Source: Byssochlamys sp. IMV 00236
Lineage: Eukaryota; Ascomycota; Eurotiomycetes; Eurotiales; Thermoascaceae
DNA: 64,000 nt
Direction of reading: 5' to 3'
NCBI GenBank assembly: GCA_001931875.2
Contig: MSJH02000810.1
Location: 281,695-345,694 of the forward strand
In this document: positions 1 to 10,955 of the stretch, in pieces
Layout: each line of letters begins with the position of its first letter
Numbering within the stretch: the first letter of the stretch is position 1
The notes under the pieces: generated by a model
Database searches by the model: none
Told to the model about the DNA's origin: nothing
The model's input: the letters and a program-made list of their open reading frames with translations, nothing else
Program-made: the position numbers and the translations under genes

Positions 1-1439
1 AGGTTTAGAGAACGGTCCATGAGTTCCCGTTTCACTCCTGATGTCAACTGTCGCACGCGTTCAGCGTCCCAATGGAGGATTCGTGAGAACACGGCGGGAG
101 ACAACGAATCAACAGCCTGCAGCATTTGTGCTAGTTGAAACCGCCCAAGTTCCTTGAACTTTGGGTCCTTTGGCCAGGTCCCAAAGGGTATCGGATAGAT
201 GTCCTCTTCGACGTCCTCAAAACCAACATCAATCAGGTGCTGTCTCTGTTCCCCAGCCACGGTGAGCGGCCTCCCGACCGAGATGGTGGCTTCATCCAGA
301 TATCGCAGCCATTCATCAATGTGTTTCCGCTTTGACCCGTCACAAGGCGCGTCTGATCGTATTCTCGTCTCGAATTCTTGCACCTCTATCCAACCGCCGG
401 GAACCAGATGGTCGAAGGCTTGCCGGTACATATGCTTATAATCCATGATACAGGCAATCATTCCCCTCGAATGGATAAAATCGAACTTCTGCCCTCCGTA
501 TGACCAATCCAGCTCGACGTCCTCCACCATGAACCTGCAATTGGGTGGGCCCCTTGGATAATATTAGCATGAATTTGACGTGACAGAGAATAGGCTCACC
601 ATGAAGGCTGGATGGGGCTCAGATCGATGCCTGCAACCATGAGTTACACTGAGTACTAACAAGGAAACCAAAAGAAGGCGGTACCTAATATTTCCGAATT
701 GGGATGCTGCCTTGTCGCAGTTAGTAATGTCCGCTGATTTCGACCGATTTCCAAATTCATGCCGTGCTTACTCCGCCATCTCTATGGCCCAGATGCCTGT
801 CCCCGTCCCGATGTCCAAGACATTCGGGGGATCGCCTTCAATGGCAGCTCTGTATAACGCACCATCGAGTGCGAGTACATGGACGTGATGAAACTGATAT
901 ATCTGAGCCACAGCACCCGTACCATCCCGAGAAGGTGCCTTACCAAGTCTAGTCGATCTTGCTCTTCTTCATCGTTTGGCTGTCATTGCATGGGTAAGCT
1001 CATGTTTCGATCGGGGCTTGTGCTGCGTGGTGGATCACGGAAAGGGCCAAGTTTTTCGTACCCAAGGACATTTACCAGCCTGGTATGCATGGTACCGCCG
1101 GCCGTTCTGAACTTGTTAGGCTCGCGTGGTGGAATGAAAGCCTAATTGCGTTGCGTTGCGTACCTCGTATCTAATCGACCATTAGCGATATTCAGGCCTC
1201 TGCCATGCGAGACTTGTATGATAACGTAAGGCTACTCACTGATATCTTCTAACTTCTGAGACTAACGACGTGGTATCTAAACTTGCACAGTCATCGCTCA
1301 TGTAGGCGGTGTCTGTGTCGCATTCGCTGCCCTGATGCCATGGCGACGAGATGAGCCGGGTGAAGAAGCAACAGTATCGTCTGGCCTATGGCCCACTTAC
1401 ATCGGGCTCGATTATGACTGTTCTTCCCTGTCTGTCCAT
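1..1439 (-). CDS. LaeA-like SAM-dependent methyltransferase (3' end outside window)
   Basis: Predicted class I methyltransferase of the fungal LaeA-like family (secondary-metabolism or developmental regulators; substrate not known from sequence). Exons read on the minus strand: 1439-1401, 1331-1240, 1170-1164, 1106-1062, 979-944, 893-772, 710-685, 630-600 and 552 to the left edge, all with GT...AG introns of 47-82 nt and frames that close. Motifs in order: YENGRRYHAY, PNDEEEQDRLDL, motif I VLDIGTGTGIWAIE, GIDLSPIQPSW, PPNCRF, then FDFIHSRG and GGWIEVQEFE, all typical of the family. There is no stop before base 1, so the C-terminus is missing. The ATG at 1439 gives a short acidic lead-in (IIEPD); a further upstream exon is possible. 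Paralogues are numerous in Aspergillus, so this need not be LaeA itself. The 7-nt exon is inferred from family conservation. Confidence 0.87.
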
Positions 1440-2576
1440 ATCTGCTTCCTGAGCCTGCTCTTCCCAGTGAGCTGCAGCGATGCTTCAGGATGCCCAGGTG
1501 CGAGGGGCGGCGGGGATGGATGGAGATGCCGGGGATGAGTTGCCCAAAAGACGTCTGGCGAACAGGCTGGCGGGCCAGTCTGCCGGTACAGACAGAACCA
1601 CGCGAGCGGTCCAGGCCTGACCGTCAGATGCTGCCACTAAAGCAAAACTAGTCGTACGAAGTCGCCCATCCGACGAGACGGCCATCAGGAGAAAAACGCC
1701 CCAGAGCTCGCAGACCGGCCAGCTGGTTTAACGGGAATTGATAGCTCCACCGCGGGAGCCAGCGCCTTGTCCCGTTGCTAGTTTATTGGTTCCGCCCGCA
1801 ATTAAGCTATGTGATAGTAATACCTGATTGATGAACATGTGTTGGCAGATGGGAATGTTCCACAGAAATCGTGGCACAACCCGCTGCTCTGGCTATTGGA
1901 AGATGGGAATATAGAGTATAGAGGCTCTTCACTGGAGATAATTCTGTGTTGTTTTTGCTTAGACTAGATAGTGGGACAATCAGGATCAACATCGCACACA
2001 CTTTCAGTCTACAGAAAATTCACGACTATTGCTTTGTCTACAATAAAGTGATGCACAGGGAAAGAATAAGAAAAATGGCATATATAATAGGAAGTGAGGT
2101 ACGCTTTCCATCGGATAATCTATAATTAATAGCGCTGGACAGGGTGCTGGATACAACCGGACCGGGCCCGACTTTGGCTATTATTGCCATCTGTTATTCA
2201 ATTTTCTGGTTCTTTCTTTCTTTCTTTTCCTGATTCATGCATTCCATACAATACATATTCTGGAATCCGTATATCCCAGTAGAGAACCTCTGGAGGCCAC
2301 TCAGCTAATCAGTTAAATATTTGTAAGGTATTAATTATCAACAATCCTGCTTGGGCGACAACCGGAGCCCCCGATGTTCGGCCCCGCGGTTAACCGAGGC
2401 TTGCCCGTCTGGGGTCTCCGCAGGTGCAGAACCTCGGTTTCCCCGGCCAACACGCTCTTCTCTCGCTTTTCAACTCTCTCACTTATTTCCCTCCCATTGA
2501 TGCTCTGCTACTAGAGAAGTAGTAGGTATTTGCTCTGACAGTAGCCGCTTTATATATACCCTCCTGTTTGTACGAC
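1440..2576. other. Intergenic, divergent promoters
   Basis: This lies between the divergent methyltransferase and acyl-CoA dehydrogenase genes. I see no protein motif in any frame. It contains a CT-rich run near 2210-2230 and AT-rich DNA from about 1990 to 2350. The short open frame at 1485-1685 on the minus strand has no recognisable content. Confidence 0.5.
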
Positions 2577-4049
2577 ATGGCTAGCATCAGCCGCACCCTG
2601 CGGCCCTTGTCCCGCACTGCTACTGCGTCCTCCAGACTACTGTCCGCAAGACGGACGGTGTCTGTTCGACCACTGCAATGGTACGTGCCCAGAGGAGAAA
2701 TCATATTGGAGTAGCTCGAATGAAGCAAAGGGAAAACCTATGATATTGACATTTTATTCTCTGCGTCAGTGCTCGTACCTTCGTCGCGACGCCCCGCCGG
2801 CGGGAAGCTGACCTTTCCCACCTGACGCCCACCCCGATCACCCTTCTCTCCGAAACGGAAGCCCTGATGGCGGAGCAGGTCTCCAAGTTTGCGCAGGAGC
2901 AGATTGGACCCAAGGTCCGGGAAATGGACGAGGCAGAGACAATGGACCCGACTCTTGTCGAGCAACTGTTCGAACAGGGTATCATGGGTGTCGAGATTCC
3001 CGAGGAATTCGGAGGTGCGGGCATGAACTTCACCGCAGCCATCGTGGCCATTGAGGAGCTGGCTCGTGTCGATCCTAGTGTCAGTGTCATGGTAGATGTG
3101 CACAACACCCTGGTCAACACCGCCTTCACCAAATATGGCGACGCCAACAGTCAGCGTCTCTGGCTGCCCAAGCTGGCTACGGGTACTGTCGGCTCCTTCT
3201 GTCTTTCTGAACCGGTCTCTGGCTCCGACGCATTTGCGCTGCAGACCAAGGCGACCAAGACGGCCAACGGATACAAGATCAATGGCTCGAAGATGTGGAT
3301 CACCAACGCTATGGAGTCTGGTATTTTCATTGTCTTCGCCAACCTTGACCCGAGCAAAGGCTACAAGGGTATCACGGCGTTCGTCGTTGAGAAGGGAACC
3401 CCCGGTTTCAGTATTGCCAAGAAGGAGAAGAAGCTGGGTATCCGCGCCAGCAGCACTTGCGTGCTGAACTTCGACGACGTCGAGATCCCGAAGGAGAATC
3501 TCCTGGGTGAGGAGGGCCAGGGTTACAAGTATGCCATTGGCCTGCTGAACGAGGGTCGTATCGGTATTGCTGCTCAGATGACCGGTCTGGCATTGGGTGC
3601 CTGGGAGAATGCTGCTGGGTAAGTTCACCTTTTCACTGCCTCTGTTCAAGAAGCAAGGCCAGCTAATCAAATCTACAAACAGCTACGTCTGGAACGACCG
3701 CAAGCAGTTCGGTCAATTGATCGGTAACTTCCAGGGTATGCAGCACCAGATCGCTCAGGCGTATACTGAGATCAGCGCTGCCCGCGCCCTCGTCTACAAC
3801 GCTGCTCGCAAGAAGGAAGCTGGCCAGGACTTCGTCCAGGATGCCGCCATGGCTAAGCTCTACGCCTCCCAGGTTGCAGGTCGCGTGGCTGGATCCGCAG
3901 TCGAGTGGATGGGCGGCATGGGTTTCGTGCGTGAGGGTATCGCCGAGAAGATGTTCCGGGATAGCAAGATCGGAGCTATCTATGAGGGGACGAGCAATAT
4001 CCAGCTTCAGACTATTGCGAAGAACCTTCAGAAGGCGTACACGCGATAG
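2577..4049 (+). CDS. Short/branched-chain acyl-CoA dehydrogenase, mitochondrial
   Basis: FAD-dependent acyl-CoA dehydrogenase introducing the alpha-beta double bond, expected in mitochondrial isoleucine/valine or short-chain acyl-CoA breakdown. Exons 2577-2680, 2770-3618 and 3683-4049 give 439 aa, the usual family length. The first 35 residues are rich in Arg/Ser and lack acidic residues, as in a mitochondrial presequence. Visible motifs: the N-terminal ACAD signature CLSEPVSGSDAFALQTKA near residue 180, KMWITNA, and the C-terminal signature QFGQLIGNFQGMQHQIA. The segment IGAIYEGTSNIQLQTIAK carries the Glu that serves as catalytic base in SCAD/SBCAD-type enzymes. Overall sequence is closest to the short/branched-chain (ACADSB) type, but exact acyl preference cannot be read from sequence. 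Long open frames on the opposite strand here are codon-bias shadows. Confidence 0.95.
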
Positions 4050-5019
4050 AAGAAGAGAAGTAAAGAAAAGCGGCAAATGAAACCGAATAACTGAATGAAC
4101 GAAGGAGTACACTGGCAGTGTCCTGTGATATTCCTTTCCCCTTCTATTTCTTGTAAACTGGGATGCGAGCTTTTTTGTACTTTGAAGACGTCCATGTTCG
4201 ATATTGCAATAGATCCGACGAAATGAAGATGAGGAGGCGATAAATTTATTTCGATTCTGCTCCAGCGTTGAACATTTGTGTTTCTATTCGTCATTCACGT
4301 GCACGTGGTGCTCGGACCGTAAAAACAGTCAGGATTGTATGCTGCTTTTTGTAGATGAAAGCTGTACCCGTACCCCAAGCAGCGGAACCAAATGAACCCC
4401 ACTGCTTTCTGATTTATCCATGGTGATTTTCTCTCGGTCGCGAAGAAAGGGGGATAAGCATCTAAAAAGCTCTGAAGTCGCAATAGGTCAGAATACCGAG
4501 TCGATGGAGTCACGCATTGAGAGATTATGTACCATGAGGACTCATTGAGCCTGGTGCTTGCCCCCTCTTCTTATTGCGATTGTATATTCCCATGAAGAGA
4601 CAGCCTGGTGATCTAGTTAAGGTAATGTCGAGGTTATAGCAGCTTGAACATCGCATTTCGGCATAATTTATAAACGTCCCCGATCTCGCTGCGCATTGCT
4701 CGTGGCTTAAAATCCTGCTGATGCACCAAAAACCTGCTGCTCTGTATTTTAAGGTGTCCACTTGGATATTCGTGAATCCTGTCTCGCTAGCCAGCTGGTT
4801 GCAGTGGTATCAGGACATCGGTACAATCGAAGCACCGGCTCTCTCGAAGACAAGGCGCCAGATGTAGACTGTATGGACCGATTGCGATATTATCAGCGTT
4901 CTAAGCTTCGTAAGTTCGGTCCTATTCGAAATCGCACGTTCCGTCCGGGGTGGCTAGAGACGAGGGCCCGTGATAGTCTTGTGGTGGTACACCCAGGAAC
5001 GTATCCGAGCAGACCTGTT
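4050..5019. other. Intergenic between convergent genes
   Basis: This is the 3' flank of the acyl-CoA dehydrogenase and of the bZIP gene. No exon-like blocks or RNA gene were recognised. The plus-strand open frame at 4762-5139 runs antisense into the bZIP 3' end and lacks protein features. Confidence 0.5.
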
Positions 5020-5989
5020 TCAGCGACGAGGGTCCCATGGATAGTCAGGGTGGAACTCGGAGAACCTCTGAGGGTTAGATGTATGGTGTGTCTCCGGTAT
5101 AACGCTTTTGTCTATCGTCACTGGCCCTTGAAGATTTGAAGTCACTTCGTACGGAGCTGCCGGCTGTAGATTCTGCGCAAGGTGCTCTCTGCCTTTAGTA
5201 TGTCTGAGGCTCGAGGCGTATTCTGCAGGATATACACCTAACGCGCCGAGTGTAGATGCGTCCTGGGCAGTCAAACCTATTTGGCCTGGTGCCATGTTCA
5301 TTGCTGTGATCGTTTGGTCGAATCGCGGGGCTTGAGCCTGCCCGTCGAGCAAGTATGGTCCAACTTCGCCGGCGAAATCAGAGTTGGAAGCTTCGCTGAA
5401 AGACGAAGGACGAGACGTGATGTAGGACTGCCATTCGTGAGGTACTGATACTCTCCTCGCAATCGGTGGCATGGAGGAGATGTTGGCATCGTCATGATGC
5501 CCCTGAGGTCTAGGATACGGGCGAGGAACGATGCTCGGGGCAGCAGACGTTGTTGACGACCTTCTTGACTCATCTACTGCCACTGGCCTGTTAATGGTGC
5601 TGTATCCTGCGAGTATCTGGAAAACAATTGGACGCTGATTGGGAGAGGTGCAGGAGGTGTTGTAATGAGATGAGTCTCTTACCCTCGGCAGAATACAACG
5701 TCCCGCTACCAGACATCGCCAGTTGATGCCTAAGATGAGTGATCTCTGCTTCCAGGACAGCGTTACGCCTCAGTACGTTGTCAAACTGCTCTTCCTTAGC
5801 GCTGAGGTCTGCTACTCGACGTTCGAGATGCTCAATATGGTCCTTCGTCCGTTGGCGAATCGTCCTCTGTGCCTCACGATCGTTGGCTCTCTTCCTCTCC
5901 AACTGTTCCGCCGTTAGCGATGTGACCTTCCGACTGCCAATACGTGATTCCCGTTTCTTCCCAGCCGTTGTTCCTTTTCTAGAGTTCAT
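5020..5989 (-). CDS. bZIP transcription factor
   Basis: Predicted nuclear DNA-binding protein. Exons 5989-5683 and 5606-5020 (intron 5682-5607, 76 nt, phase 1) give 297 aa. The basic region is near residues 30-52 (RKRANDREAQRTIRQRTKDH), followed by a heptad-repeat zipper (IEHLERRVADLSAKEEQFD...LEAEITHLRHQL). The invariant Asn and Arg of the basic region are present (NDREAQRTIR). This basic-region variant is common in filamentous-fungal bZIPs of unassigned role. The C-terminal two thirds are low in recognisable domains and rich in Pro, Ser and Ala. The initiator ATG at 5989 begins a Lys/Arg-rich leader. No target genes can be inferred; the neighbouring methyltransferase and dehydrogenase do not suggest a cluster. 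Confidence 0.9.
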
Positions 5990-8325
5990 CGTGATGATGC
6001 TCTAGATGGCCTCTGCTTGAGAGGAATATTGTTTCATTGATCCTTGTTGCTTGTATCCCACTTAAGCTGACATGGAAGAAGAAATATCGTCTCTTGACGG
6101 CCAGTGATACGACCTAGTGCGCCGTTATAAAACAACTATGACTGATCCATATGCCCGGTTGTCGATCTCGTAAATGCTCGAAGACACATCTCACGTACGA
6201 ATAACGTCGATATGCACTGGAATAGTGCGGAATATAATGAGGGAACAGAGCGAAGTAGGACCCTTTCCTCAGCTACCCTAAGTTCGATGCATTTGGCGGA
6301 CCAAGTACTTAGGTGCCTAAGAGTATTTCCCCGCCAGATAGCTCCGTTGCTGGGGGCCCAGAGCGAGGCTTCGCCCGGTCTCAGAGGTGCAGTGAGCGTT
6401 TGAGTTGGGGGCCAAGAGGTAGCAACAACATTACCAAGGGCGCAGAACTACTGACCCTTGATCCGTATAAATCTCTTATGCTGAAGAAACCGCCCGTGTG
6501 CGCCGTCCGAGCTACCGATCCGACGGGTCTGGGCCCCTGCAGAGGCCTTATTTTTACGATAAGCGCGTGAAGGACTTCATACGACCCATGGTGCCGGAAT
6601 CCCCAGGTTTATCCGAACACAGCAAGCGTCTTGGCTGTACGGAGAACCGACAATGAGAGCGGATTATCCATCCGCATTCTATCCTCAAGAATGCAGACAT
6701 GAGACGATCGTAGTAGGGTAGTCTTCAGCACCGAGCGTTATGGACTCCCGGCGCATTATTGCTGCTGGTATGGCCCAGGATGTATCCTGGTGGCACCACG
6801 CGACATTGAAAGCATGCCTCTTCTGGTAAAAGGCTCATCAATCTTTATTGGCGCCAGGGGATAAGGCAGAGGATAGATAGCCCCAGAACTGAACGACTAT
6901 GCCTCGGGGAACCCGATCTGACCCACTGCTAAATAGTTTCCATTGTTGTTAAGGAGGTTCGCCATGCCCATACAGGATACTGATCCGGAACCCTAGTTTA
7001 ATAGATTAGTGCCTTATGCAGTAGCAAGTTCAGAAAGTAAGCCACCGACCCACATTGTGCTCGAAGGAAGGAATCGGAACCGCGATCGAGACATAATTCT
7101 CTAGACGCTAAAGTAAGACTGCTCCTGTTCTCTGGAGCTCAGATGGAGAGGCAGGCCTTGGATCAGGGATATCAAGTTTTGAACCGAAGTGCGCAAGCGA
7201 AACAGAGATTGCGACTTCGTGATTGGGAAAACCGTCTTATGTCGATCCTTTTGCCCCTTTCGTACTGAAGTAAGGCACCATCGAGAGAGCCAAGTCACCG
7301 CTAGCATTAAAGACTTTTCCGGGGTGCGGAGTGAGATTGGCGTGAAGCGAAGGGGTTCTCAAGTTTCTCGGGAGAACCCAAGGTCATGCAATTAATGGCA
7401 GACTTTCGGGTCGTCCCCATAGACGAACTTTTAGTTCGGCGATAAAATCGCAAAAGATGAGCCTTGGAGCCAAATATTTATCTGGGTCATTTCTTGGAAC
7501 TGTAGCTGGCCCTAGGGCAGATTCGTTGACGCAGACACATGCATTGGATACTCACGGATACTCAGATATGAAGGAGTCTTGAGTCGAGGAGAACCGAAAG
7601 ATATGGAATCTTTATCCAGTTTTGGTCGAAAAGGCGAGGCCATACCTGCACACATCAGAACTTACTTAGCGGCTTGGAATGAGGACCCCGCTTCATACCA
7701 TTACCAGCACCCGTGGGAAAATGTTTATCTTCTCTGTAATCGGCGGGTGCTACTAGATAAACGAAGAAGACACGAAGGCGGAGGTGAGACGCCAAGTAAG
7801 TAGTAGGATATAGGCCTTACATGTATGCGACCATCTCGAGATGGACACGATCAACGGGTTGCGATTTATTGACAATTCTAAATCCAACAAGTTGCCAGAC
7901 CATAGTTTGTCTACTTCTAGCGCCTACTAGACCATTAGTAGTGTCCGGTGATCGCTTAGAGATTTGGAATCCATTCGTCTGGAATGATTCCCGACGACGT
8001 TTCCCCTGCACGTTTTCATGAGTGCGGATACTTGATTTCAGGCACTCTTGCATTTCGATCTCCCCTTGACATTTTCGGCGCTTTGCAGTCCTGGCGTTAG
8101 TTAAGTACTAACTACTGAGCGCAGGCATGACTGGCGATGATATTCAGCCGCAGTCGAAGGATCAACACCCTGAACACCAACGACAAATCGAGGGCATGTG
8201 GGATGATAAACTCCTCTTCTTTTCAGTGAATTTGAACCTAAGCAAAAGCCAATCTTCATCCCACTGCAGGAGAGAAAAGAAAGATTCCGCGAACGTTCTC
8301 AATTCTGCAAACTTGCCCTTCCTGC
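5990..8325. other. Gene-free region, probably decayed DNA
   Basis: About 2.3 kb with no intact gene. Both strands were read and no family was recognised; the longest open frames (about 85 codons) have no motif. It sits directly downstream of two pseudogenes, so further unrecognisable relics are likely. Confidence 0.45.
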
Positions 8326-9385
8326 TTATTGATCCTCATTGATCCGCTCAATTGTGGCGCCCGGCATAGTAGCCGATTCTGCTACAGCAGCTTGCTCCTC
8401 ACTACTCAACGGTAGCTGGATCGTCCTTATAATTCCCTTCCTATCTAGGATTACGGGCAAGCTCAAACAACAACCGAATTCTGGTTGGAAATGGCCGACT
8501 AGACGGACATTGCGCATGTCGAGAAGGATCGAAGAGCAGATGCTACAGACGATGGTATCAATGCCAAAAGCGGTCGATCCTTAGGCTTGGATAATGCACT
8601 GTATTCTCTCCTTGCATTCCTTCGAAAGTTCTGCATGGTTGATAGTACTTGCCAAGAGACACACCACCGATCGTTGCAGTCGACCATGCCACAACCTGCG
8701 AATTTCCATGCACTCCCACGACGTAGAGCCTATTGAATTGGTAGCAACCTAAAGCAATGAGTTGGTTGGGCCATCTCCAAGCTTTGGAAGAAGTGAGAGT
8801 GTGACGCACCCCTACTTTATCCGCCAACAAGCCGCGAAGCCGCGAAGCCGCACGGAATCATGAGAGGTACCTGAGCCTAGAACCTGAGACGGTCGAAGTC
8901 GTGAGATTTTGAGAGTAAGGGATGTAAGTAGATCGACTGGGTTTGCCACGATGAGCAAGATAGTGTCTGATCTGAAGGGCTTCATATGAAGGCTTTCACC
9001 ACGCTCCGAGTAATCTCCATTTTCTGATACATGTGTTCAACGCTAGTTTCCCCTAAACATTCCAGTATGAGCTCATGCCCTAGCGAAATATACAACAATG
9101 GAGATCATATCAAGGTCAGGGCCTCATACCTCTAAAATACTTTAATCCTGTACTGACGACTATCACCTCGCACTGCCTTGCCTCATCGTACGTAGCCGCT
9201 CGCACACGCGTGCTGCTGCTACTTCTATAGGTTACATCTGAAAGATCATGGACCTGTGCACCTCTCAAGTCTACTTTCACATCAATCAGAAGCAACTCAC
9301 TCGTGACAGAGCTAAGGATGAGCGCATGAGCGGCGGCAGCAGCACCGACTTGGCCCAAGCCAACAATTGCTATGAAGGAAAATAG
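8326..9385 (-). pseudogene. L-lactate dehydrogenase pseudogene (NAD-dependent)
   Basis: The whole length of an LDH/MDH-superfamily enzyme can be followed on the minus strand, but it is broken. The N-terminus reads AIVGLGQVGAAAAAHALIL (Rossmann glycine motif), then LLIDVKVDL and DLSDVTYRS. Two introns still look spliceable (about 9131-9050 and about 8808-8750). Then follow SDTILLIVANPVDLLTS, SQVLGSGT, GVHGNSQVVAWSTATIGGV (catalytic His region, with Asn where Asp is usual) and FQPEFGCCLSLP...RKGIIRTIQLPL near 8500-8400. Lesions: a 5-nt insertion near 8985, an extra 8-bp copy of a tandem unit at 8829-8850, an indel near 8730, and an in-frame TAA near 8583. The original reaction would be pyruvate/lactate interconversion. 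Neighbour upstream in the same orientation is a PEP synthase relic. Confidence 0.85.
8829..8850. repeat. 8-bp tandem duplication inside the LDH pseudogene
   Basis: On the plus strand the unit AAGCCGCG is repeated here. Relative to the expected LDH reading (RLRG followed by LLADK), one extra 8-bp unit is present and shifts the frame by two. This is a slippage-type lesion and helps show that the gene is dead. Confidence 0.75.
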
Positions 9386-9494
9386 TTTAGCGCTTATGCC
9401 TTGGATGCTTGGATTTACATGGACGGATTTATAGTCAGCCCAAAGAGCGTGATTCTTGTTTTAATTGAGGCTTCTCTTGATCATCGTGAGCTTT

Positions 9495-10955
9495 CTATGG
9501 AGGAGAGGAAGTGTAGTACATAACACTACTTAGCACGCAGCGTAGAACGTATGGAAGTTTTGCTAAAAAGCAGCAAGCTCTCTCATTAGCAACCACGTGT
9601 TTCTCCACTGCGACAAAGCTATCTGGGCTGACAGAGATCGAATTGATACCTGCCTCGCCCAGGAACTTCGCGAACTCCGGATGGTTGCTTGGTGCTTGTC
9701 CACAGATACCAATCTTGCAGTCCTTCCTGCGAGCCACCGCGATCACCCGTGCCATCATCCTTTTGACGGCTTCACCCTGTTCGTTGAAAAGGTCCCCAAG
9801 CTGGCTGAAATCGCGGTCCGCGCCGAGACTAAGCTGTGTCAGGTCATTAGAGCCTATGGAGAAGCCATCGAAATGCTCCGTGAACTCGTTCGCCAGGATG
9901 ACATTAGATGGGATCCCGTACATAACGTAGAGCTCAAAGCCGTTCTCGCCGCGCTTGAGCCCGTATTCGGCCATAACCTCTGCTACCTTTTTGGCCTCTC
10001 CAGTATTTCGGCAGAATGGGGTCATTATAACCGCATTACCGAAACCCATCTCTTCACGTAGGCGCTTAATGGCGCGACATTCGAGCTCAAATCCCACCTT
10101 GTAGTGCGGCGAATAATATCGTGACGCTCCCCGGAAGCCTAGTATGGGATTTTCCTCCTTGGGTTCAAACTCGACGTCGCCAATAAGGCTGGCGTACTCG
10201 TTTATCTTAAAAAGTCACTCATGCGGATGATCGCTGGCTTAGGGTAGAAGGTTGCGCAAAGGGCTGCAGAAGTGTGTGATAGCTTGTCCACAAAATAGGC
10301 GGGCTTGTGGTCGTATCAGGTCGTAAGCTGGGAGACGTCTTCTTTTGCCTTTTGATCCTTCAGTCGGTCGTAATGGACGAGTACCGCAGGATGAACTTGA
10401 ACCGCGTTGGTGACGACGAATTCCATGCGAGCAAGGCCGATGCCATCTTCTGGGAGGCGCCACCAGCGGTAGGCTGATGCTGGATTGGCAAGATTGAGCA
10501 TAACTTTGGTCTTGACTTCTCGCAATCCGGCCAGATCCACCGTGTGGGTGGAAATAGTGGATATGCCCTCATATACGAAACCGTTGTCGCCCACGGCACA
10601 GGACACGGTGACTCCTTGGCTGGTGTACAACACATAAGTGGAATTTCCTGTGCCCACAATTGCTGGGACTCCCAATTAGCGACTGACGATAGCAGCATGC
10701 GAAGTACGCCCGCCATGATCTGTGATGATACCCGCAGCACGCTTCATGATAGGTACCCAGTCTGGGTCAGTTGCTTCCGTCACCAAGACTGAGCCGTCAA
10801 GGAACTTGTCAATGTCCTTGGCAGACTCTATGAGACAGAGGTGTCTTGAGACAGCTGCATCACAAACAGAAAGACTAATAGTCAGAATGCGGCCCTTATT
10901 CATGACCTTGTAGGTTTTGAATGCAGCGGTGGCATCTGCTTATTATGCTCTGCCG
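9495..10955 (-). pseudogene. Phosphoenolpyruvate synthase (pyruvate, water dikinase) pseudogene, C-terminal half
   Basis: This is the relic of a bacterial-type PEP synthase (pyruvate + ATP to PEP + AMP + Pi). Reading from 10955 downward: CLIESAKDIDKF, the phosphohistidine motif GGRTSHAAIVSR, LGVPAIVGTG, KVMLNLANPASAYRWW, GIGLARMEFV, YDHKPAYFVDKLS, EENPILGFRGASRYY, FELECRAIKRLREEMGFG, GFSIGSNDLTQLSLGADRD, CKIGICGQAPSNHPEFAKFL and GINSISVSPDS. So the PEP-utilisers swivelling domain and most of the TIM-barrel domain are present. Lesions: TAA at about 10678 immediately after the active-site His motif, TGA at about 10318, and a 2-nt insertion near 10205 that shifts frame. The N-terminal ATP-grasp (PPDK_N) half is not seen upstream; similarity stops near 10955. 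PEP synthase is patchy in fungi, so an ancestral transfer from bacteria is plausible. Confidence 0.85.

Noticed and set aside
2738..3670. 310-codon open frame on the minus strand
   Set aside because: It lies antisense to the acyl-CoA dehydrogenase, whose motifs are unmistakable. The frame is a by-product of GC3-biased codons.
5990..8325. Suspected monocarboxylate transporter near the lactate dehydrogenase relic
   Set aside because: Reading both strands gave no transporter-like hydrophobic pattern or motif.
9045..9131. Apparent stop-containing insertion in the lactate dehydrogenase relic
   Set aside because: It has GTATGA...TTTAG ends and removing it restores Arg-Gly-Glu-Thr, so it is an intron rather than a lesion.
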